DNA of 64,000 bases from Corylus avellana (lineage: Eukaryota; Streptophyta; Magnoliopsida; Fagales; Betulaceae), in the NCBI RefSeq assembly GCF_901000735.1, contig NC_081541.1, positions 40,765,021 to 40,829,020 on the forward strand. Reading direction: 5' to 3'. Shown piece by piece: positions 33,101 through 45,100 of this stretch. Numbering within the stretch: the first letter of the stretch is position 1; each line of letters starts with the position of its first letter. The notes beneath the pieces are model-generated. The model made no database searches and was not told where the DNA came from. It saw only the letters and a list, made by a program, of their open reading frames with translations. The position numbers were made by a program, and so were the translations under genes.

Positions 33101-36100
33101 CATATCCAACTTACACAAGAGGCCGAGGTCCCCAGATCTGATTCGGCTGTCCAGGCATTCATTGGCGATAAGAACCGAATCCAAAATATGTCTACCTTTG
33201 CCGAAGGCATTCTGCGGGTTGGAGATGACCCGATTCACAACTCTCCTCATTCTATTGGCTAAAATCTTTGCAATAATCTTGTAGGTCCCCCCACAAGGCT
33301 GATTGGACGAAAGTCCTTCAGCGGATGCCCCATGAGACTTCGGAATAAGAGCAATAAACGTAGCATTCAAACTTTTTTCAAATTTACCTCGATCATGGAA
33401 CTCCACAAAAACAGCCATGATGTCTAGTTTTATCACATCCCAACAATCCTGAAAAAAAGCCATAGAAAAGCCATCCTGGCCGGGAGCCTTGTCCCTATCC
33501 ATTTTTTTGACGACCTCTGACACCTCCCTTTCCTCGAAAGGAGCTTCCAGACTAGAAGACTCATCCACCTCCAACATGTCAAAATGAAGATTATCCAACC
33601 TCAGTCTCCAACTAAGAGTCTCCGTGAACAGCGACTCATAAAAACAAGTGATATGATTACTAATAGCCTCTTGATCAGAAGTAGTAGTGCCATTAATGTT
33701 CAAAGACTCAATATAATTCTGTCTTCGGTTGGCATTAGCAATCCGATGGAAGAATTTCGTACACTTATCACCCTCTTTCAACCAATGGATCCTAGATTTT
33801 TGCCTCCAACTGATTTCTTTTTGAAGGAGGGAGGATTCTAACTCTCTTGCAAGCACCCTTTTCCTTTCAACCTCTTCCGGAGATAAACCTCTCTCTTCCT
33901 CCACCCTATCAAGAGCTTTAAGATCGGTTTTAAGGATGATAGGCTATGAGATCCCATTTCAAAGAAGAAATTGGTTAGCAGAAATGTAGTATTTAATGAG
34001 GCTTATATGCTAAGAAAAAGTGAAGATGGAAGTATCAACTGCCAACCAGAAAGGGAAACAAGTTGTGGAGATGGAGTTTGATGATTAAAGTTTACCCATA
34101 CACGAGTGATGATGAACATTTTTTTAGAGATTCACATTACCAATAAGAGTATTATTATGTACTTAAAGTGATGTAAACTAGACTGCGTTCGAATTTATGT
34201 AGAAAACAGGTATAGACATTGGCATCCGAACAATGTTAGGAAGGCTTTTGCAGAAGAACTAGTGTACCTCGCTTGGAGTGATGTTCAAAACAAGTCCTAA
34301 CAAGTGGAGTCAAGGGAAGATCCAGAATGCTTCGTTCGATTGGTCGTTTGCTATGGGTCCGAATGAGAAATCAAACTATAGCAAATGTTCGATAGCTCAG
34401 TCGGAATCCTGTTCGGATTGATATTGATTTTTAGGGTTTTATCATGTTATCGCGTACTCGTCCAAACGAGTAAGGATGCCCGTCTAGACGAGTAATGTAA
34501 AATTGGTTAAACTGACTTTCTTTCAATGTCTTATTAAGTTTGGGAGTCTATTTACTATAAATACATGTTATGGACAACTAATGTAGCAATTTTTTATTAT
34601 TATTCGTTGGATTTCAGCAAGGAATACTCAAGGAGTTGTTTCTTTATCTGTTTTACCTCAATTCCATGATTTGATCTCAGTTTTGGGAAGAGTTGTAATT
34701 CTTGTGATTGTTTGTCTTTGTCATCCACTACGCCATGCTGCATTAAAAAGGCAGAGAGAAACATGATCAAAAAGTACCAGAGAAGTATTGTAACGCCCCT
34801 GAAATTAATTAACTGATAATTAACTCGAAGTGTCACCACTAAACCATAATCAAGATTAAAGCATAATTTAAATATTTATTTATTTTTCTTTGTAACCATC
34901 AACATTAATTATTACAACTAGAGCATCTACTAATCACATCAATATTTATCACTACCGCAAAGTATAAGTTATATCTTAATACACAAAATCATCTTAATTC
35001 ATTAAGTTTGTAATCTTCACCCAAAGGCACTAATTACTATGAGTGGCAAGCCCTTAGGCTATATAGGTTCGATAATATCGCGTCAAGCAACCGCATCTAT
35101 CTTGAGATGTTCCTTGCTCAATTCCTAGTACAGGCTTCTCTGTAAAACATATTGTTTTATAGATGGAAAGGATTGAAACGGTAATGTGGTCAAACACAAT
35201 TATGTGGTGAACCCAATCGTTTTGAAACGGAGTAAAATTACACATGCAACAGTATTTCTCAATGTGGAAGGGTAGAAAATCATGCTAACGCATAAGTATA
35301 CATAATATATAATTATATTACATGTCACAACTCTCCTCACTATGGCCTATCCATGCCCTTTCACCTTCATGGGAAGGTTTGCATGTCCACGACATATGGC
35401 ACAACTCCGGTGCCCATGGCGAGGTACATAGCTAGTTGATCGACCAAATCCGACCCCAAGTGATTCACTCAACTAGTGATGTTGCAAGGTGTACCCTCCA
35501 CCCCGTGGCTGTTTGTGTCGATCACAATCACCCTCCGATCCAGGGTAATACTCACTCCTCACATAACTAGCCCTAGAGTTAGTCAGTATAGTCTAGTATG
35601 CTCATGCCACATATTCCTTTCACATTATTTAACAAAGGTGGCTATGTCACACAAGTACATTATCATTTCATTTTCCATGCATTTAAAATAGCATTACCTT
35701 CACGGGAAGGTTTGCATGTCCACGACATATGGCACAACTCCGGTGCCCATGGCGAGGTACATAGCTAGTTGATCGACCAAATCCGACCCCAAGTGATTCA
35801 CTCAACTAGTGATGCTGCAAGGTGTAACCTCCACCCCGTGGCTGTTTGTGTCGATCACAATCACCCTCCGATCCAGGGTAATACTCACTCCTCACATAAC
35901 TAGCCCTAGAGTTAGTCAGTATAGTCTAGTATGCTCATGCCACATATTCCTTTCACATTATTTAACAAAGGTGGCTATGTCACACGAGTACATTATCATT
36001 TCATTTTCCATGCATTTAAAATAACATTGAGGGTCACACAATTATTCATTTTACAAAATTATTAGCTTTAGTTAAAAACTCAAGGTTCACAACATTAAAT

Positions 36101-39100
36101 CACAAAGCATTTTATGATAGCACAAAGATGCACATTTTATATCAAAAGAAGCATGCTGAAAAATCATTGTATAGACTTTCATGTGAGTTTACTCTCCTTG
36201 GTCGTAATATTTCTCCTCAAAATCTCCTTCAAACACTCTGATTTCTTCATCAACAAGATATCTTATCATTAGTAGGATTTCCTGAGAGATAGCCATAGTC
36301 CTAGTACTTAACTCTCAAATTTTTGCATTCTGACCAGTGTCGTAGATCAGTCCCGAGTGTCAATAGATTAGTCAGCACATTACTCGACCACCATCGATCA
36401 ATGTCGATCAGTGATAGATTAGTACATTGTTCACCGTCTCCTACCTCCGAAATATTCAATGTCGATCAGTGACAGATTAGTACGTTGTGGCCAGCTGAAC
36501 TAGTAAAAAAGCGTGGTGTTATGACTAAACTATGTTGACTGGTTTGATTCAATCTCAAAGTTGCAGGTAGGCTTTAGTCCGTCTTCGGAGATGGTGGTGT
36601 GGGCTCAGGGAGACGATTTTTGGGATGTTTCCACACTGCATGCGTGTCCTCTAGGCGTGGGAAAGGCAAAGCTTATGTGCAGTAGCGTTGAGTGCTTCAT
36701 GTGGATTTCAGGTCAGAGAACTTTACGTGTTTTGTGGGTTTCAGGTTGGCGTGCTTGTAGGGTTTGAGGGCTTCTTGAAATATTGCATAATAAGGTATTT
36801 TGGCATGAGCTGAAAATTTTTCTTCTTTTCTCATTCTCTCTCTTGTGTTAAGACTAGAGAATTGTGTAAAAGATAATTCTTTCTCTTGCGAGAGTGATAT
36901 TTGGGTGTCGTGGATTTTGGATTTGAGTGATTTTTTTCTCTACAATATTGTACTCCATCTTTGGTTAGTGAATCGGACATACCTCACATTGAAGGAATCA
37001 AGTAAATTTTAGTGTTCTTGCATGTGATTGTTTTGTATTATTTATTGTAATTGTGATCTATTCCACAACATATAGGAAATGATCATGTTTCAATGAGCTC
37101 AGTATTTTTATTTTTGTCTGAATTCAATGGCCTCATTTAATTAGCAAAGAATCTGTTGTTGACTCAACATTATTGGGAAAGGCTCATTTAATTAGAAAAG
37201 AAGAGCAAAGTGCGGAGTCTTCTTTCACCAAACCATTGCATATCTATATATGCTGGTCCAGTGCCCTGTGTTATATTCTGGTCAGAGCTGAAGTTTCAAT
37301 TTGCTTGGCTAGAATTGGACACCTCTAAAAAGATGGATAATATTATGGCTACTATTGGTCTTCTGTCATTATACAAAATCTTATGAGTACTATAAATCTA
37401 CAGTCACAGATCTACACCTCGAAAAAGATGAAAATTTTGGCTAACCTTTTCTTGTTCAGCTCTCTTACGAACAGCAGCTTCTTCTTCTGCATGTATCCTG
37501 TAACGCTCAAGAATTTCTTCTAGACTGTAGCACCAGGAACATATAGCGTTGCAGAATGTCAAAAACATTATATTATAAAACTTAAACAGAACAACAAAAC
37601 TCAAATAAACAAGGTGATTTGGTTCTATTTGAACAATTAGAATTTTCACTTGAATACTTTGCTAATAAGTTCACTAAAGCATTGAACTATGTAGTGAATA
37701 CATATACGTGAGGATCCTTTTGTGCTATAGGATATCCTCGTGCTGATACAATCAACTCGCATAATACCAGTGCACCAAAACAAGACAAAATAGAACAGAA
37801 AAACACCAACAAAGGAGATGAAGAAAATGAGAGGGGGTTGAGGTCACTAATAGGTACAATAACTTTTTTTTTTTTTTTTTTTAATGACGGGGAACCTCGA
37901 CAGGGTAGGGCCCTTCGGACCCACCCCTGGAAAGTAAATCTCGGACCCGTGCACTGCACCCTCGAAAGTTTCAATAACAATCGGGGTATAGACAATGAGA
38001 ATGCTTCTACTCTCTTCAGAAGAAGCAGCCATTTAGCTAGATTTTGCAATATTGCACTCTTCATGTTAAAAAAGTGAAGTCCTGTCTGATTCTTTAAAAG
38101 TTATTGCGCCAAAGAGACCTCTAAGAATATGCTTGCAGAGAATGGCCTTTGTTGCAAGGCAAGGACTTTTGCATTGCAACGTATATTCCATTTTCAGAAT
38201 CTACACACAACTGACTTAACTGAGCATCCAACTCTGCAGAAATTTGGATTTGGAACGTAAGCTAAGCCACTATTTCTGTTTTTAATAGCCTTAGTTTTGA
38301 TCTAAATGTACGCCACTATTTCATTGCCAAGACCTCCTATTTTCAACCTCATTTCTTACTTGAGTCCATGGCAAGCGTCTTTTTCAAGATGGTATATATT
38401 CCATGAAGCAGCATAGCACATAGATTTCTATTAACTATAGCGCCCAAACCATTATTAAGACCTGAAAACCAAGCAATAAAAGCTTACTACTTCCTCCAAT
38501 TACTTGTTTGTATTGCTTCTGATTTGGCCTTGTTCGGTGATGGTTTTGAAAACACATTTGTCTTCTAAACCAAAAACACACTTTTCTCAAAATCATTCAC
38601 AATCAATTTAAAACACAAGATTTTCTAGATGTAAATCCAAAAAAAAAAAAAACCCTTCTCACCTTTTTTTCTTTTTTTTTTTTTTTTTTTTATAAGAAAT
38701 GATGATATAAAACAAAAGCGTAGAGGGGCACAACCCATATACACGGGAATTATAAAAAGAGAGCGTAACCCCTTCTCACCTTTATATCACATCAAAACAC
38801 TTTTTCAAACCAAAACAAAAAATCACTTTTCAAAACTATTCTCAAACATATAAGGAAAAACACTTTTTAAGGAAAAACAAAAATTTTTTATTTTCTAAAC
38901 AAAAAACACATTTTTCTCAAAATCTTTATCAATCAATTCAAAACACTTTTAAATGTAGACCCCACCAAAAAAAAAAAAAAGCACTTCTCACGTGTATATC
39001 ACATCCAAACACTTTTTCAAAACTACCATCAAACGTACAGCGTTATAAACACTTTATAAGCAACATCAGTTTACCACTCCCTCCAATAAAACCATGAAAT

Positions 39101-42100
39101 TCTTTTATTTTCCAAGTTCTACTTGTCTCTTGTTGCAGTGACGTAAATTACCCAAAAGGATGAAGGATTCTTTAAATTTGGAAACTCTTCAACTTTGCAA
39201 TAACATAGCCATGCCTCCAAAAACAGAGTAGATATTGAAACATTGATGATATCATATCATAGTGAAAGAGGCTATAGGTGATAGCGAACTCTTTTTCTAA
39301 GCCAAGGGATAAGAATTTAACCGACTCAAAGAAACCACGCAAATCTAAACTCACTAGCAGTGAAAAATTGCTATTAATTTTTCTTTTTATTTTTTATATT
39401 CCATTATATATATATCGAACGCATTAAATTTGCAATAATAAATATTTTCTTGTCTTCCGGTCCTATTTAAAAAATAAATAAATACAAAGATAATATTAGA
39501 ATAGCTTATGCCCTCAATGGGGTTCAGTTCAATATTATTATTATTATTTTGGTGTTCTGATTTTATTAGATTTTTATTCTTTAAAGAAAAATATAATATT
39601 AAGATATTTTATGCAGTCAATGAGTTTTAACTTAAATGACACCTTCCCTACAATACGGGTAGTATCATGAGTTCTAGCCACTAGTTTATCCGATTTTTCT
39701 AAATTTCTATTTGAAATAGCTAATTATGGCTACTTTTTTTCTATTTTAGTTAAAAGACTTTTTAAATATCTGATTATCTATTAATCCATTCTTTTTTCTA
39801 TAACATTTAAATACTTTGTCTTTATTCAAGAAAGAGAGATGAATTAAAAACTAAATAAATAAATTGTGCTACAATTCTCCAAAATTGGAGAAGAACTATA
39901 GCTCAAATGCATTTTACATATGTAAGGTGATTTTGAAGGTTTCTATCTAAAATTTAGATAATAATTCATTTTCCATATGCCTAATTAGTAGGCAACCTCT
40001 ATGCTTAAATAAGCCTCAAACTAGGACATAAAATTTTCTTCCCTAAATACCCTTACCGTTATTAAAAAGAGAAATACTAAATACTATAATTATATCAAAC
40101 ATTCATCCAACAAGGCTGATGTGGCACTACCAACTAACCCTTGAATTAATCCTTCTTAAATAAAAAAGATCTAGTGGTTGATATGGGGTGCCACGTTAAC
40201 ATTGTTAAACAATTGTAAGATAATAGTATAATATCTAGCATTACTCTATTAAAAAATAACTACTTGGGAAAAAAAAAAAAACAATTATTAAAAACATTAA
40301 ACAAAAAAGAAAGAACAACCGAAAATACGAAAAGAGGTGGCCCTTTTCGTATTTGCCCCCTTAATATTATTTTCAAATGGTTATTTTTTATGTTTTTAAT
40401 AATTTCAAGAGTATTTTGGAAAGAAAAACACACAAGTGTTTAATTTGACACATGATGGTAGTATGGGGGGCCCTAGTGTCACTTTTAGAGTTTGGATGCG
40501 TAAATGAAAAAACGGTTGTAGTACATGGGACTATAGTTTCTTAAAGTTTATTCATCACATTTTGTTCTTACAATTTTTGTGAAACTTTAAGTGGACTTTT
40601 TAGTAGTTCGGGGAAAAACATGTTTCACAACAACTTTGTTTTCTATTCTTAAGTCAAAGATATTAACAAACAACCGAAAACACTCTTCAAAACACAAACT
40701 ATTGTCACATTTATGTCACATCATAACATTTTTTCAAACAAAAAACACCTCCCCCCTCAAGAAAAAAAGAACACATTAATAAACATACCTTTGTTTTTCT
40801 AGGCAAGGACTAGTTGATTTATTTGTTTGAAACAATAACTTCTTTTAGTTTCAATAATCACATAGGGGTGGAACTTCAAGGAATGAGATTTTTTTTTTTT
40901 TAATGGTAATCAAAGGAATATTATAAAAAAAGCGTAAGACACCCTAAGCATACACGGAGTATACAAAAAAGACATCAAAACAGAAAAAATAAGAAAAACC
41001 TGCAAATGTGATTATAATAATATAGGAAAAGAAAACAAGCCTCTCTTTTTTTTGGTATTTCTAGTTTAATACAAGAACTTCCATATAACCAAAATAAAGA
41101 AGGAACTATCTCATGCTGGAGTTCTTAGGTGGTAGACAAATAGCCATTTTCCATCATGCAGCCCCTTTTGCAAGATGACCAAATTTAAGTGAATTTAGCC
41201 AAACTCTAGAGGCCTGTCACCAGAAGAAAAGATTAATATACATTCATTGTGCGACACAGTAATTGCTCGATAATGTATTTAAACCCAAAGCATAACTATA
41301 AAGCTGCTTCATTCTTTTGAAAAACGAACTAGATTATTTGAGTCCAGATTCACCAAATTACAGATTGGAAGCTAAGCGATTGAACTAAGTCAAAGTAATT
41401 TAGATATTTGGTGCTTTGAAGTTTATGAACATAATTGAATCAATCAACTTATTCACAGATTATCAGCATAATTCCAAAAAAAGTAGTCAATATTCAATTG
41501 AAATACCCTAGAATCACTTGTATAGCCCAACCCTATTTAATACACAATCAATGTGGGACTTAGCACATAAATGCTTTTATAATTCATCAATCCAATGTGG
41601 GACTTAAGTTTCACAATCCAAGGTATCAAAATCCCCTCCATTCAAATTCATGACATCTTTTTCATAGTCCACATCAAACTGTAGTGCCCCAACACTATAT
41701 GGTGTTATTGGACTCCAATACCATTTGTCACATCATAGGGAAGCACTAGTCATATATGTTTTATACCTCAAATGTGGGACTTAAGTGTCATAATCTAGGG
41801 TATCAAAATCTCCACTCAAATTTGTGACGTCTTTGTTAGGGTTCACGTCACACTGTAGTACCCCAGCACCATATGGTGTTACTAGATTGGCTTTGATATC
41901 ATTTGTCACGTCATAAGGAAGCACTACTCAAATTTGTTTTATACCCGAAATGTACTAGTTAAGTTATAATTAAAACACCCTAAAGTCATTAATACAATCC
42001 AGTCTCATCTAGTATACCACCAATGTGAGACGATGTATAGACACACCTTTATAATCCACTTGTCCAATGTGAGACTTAACTATTACAATTTTGGGTTATC

Positions 42101-45100
42101 ACACCTAGTTACAAGTTACGGCAAAGGCCTAAGTAGTTATGTTTTCAAGTGGAAGTACAATTGTCTTCATCAATTGGTCATATGCTTTATGGTGATGATA
42201 TTTCAAATTTTTGTGGGATGAACAACATGAAATAAAAATTGGTGTTTCTTATGTATTTTTAAGTTGTTTCAAGGTTAGAAGATAACATTTACCTTTCTTT
42301 GATAGGTAATCAAGCGCATATTATAAAAAAGCGTGATGCGCCCCTAAGTATACTGGAAGTATACACAAGGACACCAAGTAAAAGAACAAAAGCAAGAAAA
42401 ACAAAGGAAAACCCAAAACCAACAAAGCAACCCAAAACAGACACGAAACCCAAAAACCCACAAGGAACCCTACACCTTCTTGCCTTTACCACAGTTGGAC
42501 CCCTCATAATTAATAGAACTCTTCAAGTATGTTATCTATAGAAGATAACATTTACTTTATAAACAAGGTTAAAGAATAACTAAGCAAAACGAGCATAGAA
42601 GCCTAAAATATTTTACAAATGTCTGGAGTCTCTCAGTACAAAGTCTGGAATATATCTAACATTATTAAGTGTCCTCACAATGGCTTACCTAAATTTTATG
42701 GTACATATTCCAATGGATTACCTAGCATCACTACCCATTAGAACAATACCAACATTATTGGATTTAAACGTGTCAAACCACTACATATTCGGAAACATAT
42801 AATATGAGCAAGCAGAATTCAAAACTCAAGAGTCTATGAGAGAATATGTACTTAAGGAAACTGAGAGAGAAAATCTACACTAACCTAATTGTCATTGGAC
42901 TCATCATTGACAACATTGACCAAGTCCGCGAAACTTTTCTGATTCTTTTCATCTTCAAAATCTTTTTTCAACACCCTGCAAAATCATCTATAGTGTCATT
43001 TCTTATGACAATAATAACACTCCACATCTTTTGCATCTGACCATGATTCTTCATCCTTTAAGATTACCTACTTTCGTCATTCTTCCACTTAGACTTACTC
43101 TTTTTGCACATTGGCTAAAACCTTGCCACAAGCCCATCAACCTAATCATTGACATGTATTCTTCTCGTCTCATGTGACAAGAGAGTTTCAGTCACCTCTT
43201 CCAACTCCAAAGAGTCTTTCCCATACAATAATGTTGTAACCAGGAGATCATATGAATAGGAAAATGATGCCAACAAAAGTATCACTTTATCTTCTTCCTC
43301 AATCTTCACTCTAAAGTTTAACAATTATGTATTCGACATGTTAAACTTGTTGAGGTGCTCAAGTTGATCCATATTTTCCTCCATCTGTAATCCATATAAC
43401 TGCTTCTTCACGTACAACTTATTCATCAAATTCTTTTGCCATATACAAACTCTAATTTCTACTAAATTGTTTATGCCTTCTCTTCATCAATCACATTATA
43501 AATAACTTCATCTAACAAATTAATACGGGTTGCAGTGGCCGCTTTGGCATCCATTTCTTCCCACTCACAACCGTCTGTCTGTTGGGGTTTCTTGGCCTTT
43601 CCTGATAATGCCTTGTATGCTACATGCTTAATCAAAAGATCTTTCATCTTTCTTTGATAAAGAGAGAAATTGTTATTACTATTGAACTTCTCAACTTCAT
43701 ACTTGGTGCTTGCCATATTTACCATAATCTTCAATTTGAATACCAAACTTAGCTCTGATATCACTTGTTGTACAAAAGATCATAGTTAAGGTAATTAACA
43801 CAGCAATTACACATAAGAACACCAGAATTTATGTGGTTCCCTCAATGTGAGGTATGTCCACAAATAAAGGCGATTGTGAATAAACTCATTGACACATAAA
43901 AGAGATTCTTCCCCAAAGAAGAAAACAAAATGACAAACTTTTCTTTGCATGGAAACAAGCGGCAATTGGTCTCTCTCTATTTTTCTCACACTCAACTTTC
44001 TCTTGTTGCGGCGCCTCCGACAAGAAACAAAGACGTTTTCTCTTATGCGATCCCGCAAACAAAAGAAAAGAAGTTAAGCAATACTCTTCTTTGCTGCAAA
44101 AATCAGAAGGACCGAAAACATGCTTTTGTAAGCCTGAAACTCTGTACAAATTGACAAAAGAACACCAACATACTCCTAAACCATAAAGAATAGTAAGTGA
44201 GATCCATTGGCTTGATGTTCAAGTCACAAACGTCCAACACTATGTTTGATAGCATTACTCATATCATTAAGAGTGTTTGATATGTGCGTGATTTGGGATG
44301 ATGCAGTCCACCTAGCCCTTCCCGTCATTACCCTCAAGAATGATCACAAAACTTCTTCGCCCTCTACCTCTATATTCAGATAACTCCAAGAAGTTTCCCT
44401 AAGAATTGTTTCTTCTCTGCATCACATATGCAAAGCCACCGAAGCGAAACGTTCTCCAATTTTCACGTACCGTCTCGCCTGTAGTAAGAAAATCCCATGC
44501 AATCAATAGCCAAAACATGGTCTGCCAAGCCATGATCACTGATCTAGAGACCCTTCTACTTTGTTCAACCATTTGAACGCCTCCATTCACATCAGACTGA
44601 ATCTCAAATGATTTAGATTCCACGTAAAAGAAACCCAAGTAACCCATCGCTAATGCTAACAGAAAACAAACTCAACTACTTCCGGTTACAACTTGCTTCC
44701 AGTGACGGCCAGAGAGAACTCTCCTTCACAACCTTGTCCCATACTAAAAAGTTAAAATTTTTGCTCCATAATGGACATACTAAAATTTCCACTCCCCTTC
44801 CCTTCTCACTCTAGAGGAATACAACAAAGTGCAAAAGGAAGCCAAAACCTCCACCTCCCAATCATGAGCCGCACGAATAAAGCTAACATTCCATTGAAGT
44901 AATCCACTAGAGGAGTCCAAATAAACTGCAACAGACGCATCCAAGAGAAATGTTATATAAATCCGGGAAAGCTTCCTTGAGGGTCATCCTTACGCACCAC
45001 ACATCATCCCAAAATTTGATCTTGGACCCATCTCCAAGCTCAAGTTTGGTATGGCTACAAAACAACCTCCACCCCTTCCTAATATTCTTCCCAAGCCCCA

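Larger units (their letters stand above)
29702..37070 (+). mobile_element. Copia element filling most of MADS intron 2, with several nested insertions
   Basis: The 5' LTR is 29702-30373 and a 5'-truncated 3' LTR is at about 36775-37070. The flanks are CATAG (29697-29701) and TATAG (37071-37075), a duplication with one change. The interior is a gag start fused to the end of the integrase region (30409-30575), then resumes at about 33936-34120 and 34730-34788, matching 60090-60380 of the complete copy. Between these lie an antisense LTR, a LINE, a candidate solo LTR and an antisense gypsy LTR. It lies antisense to the MADS gene. Confidence 0.8.
42650..44239 (-). mobile_element. Antisense copia fragment in MADS intron 1
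   Basis: On the minus strand it has a 474-bp 5' LTR (44239-43766), a primer-binding-like site (TGATATCAGAGCT, 43765-43753), gag (43740-43142) and protease (about 42830-42690, [20 protein letters not shown]). It is truncated after protease. It belongs to the same family as the complete element at 57285. Confidence 0.85.

Noticed and set aside
35476..36024. The same 71-codon frame found twice, at first sight a duplicated small gene.
   Set aside because: It is the by-product of a 333-bp tandem duplication inside a non-coding LTR.
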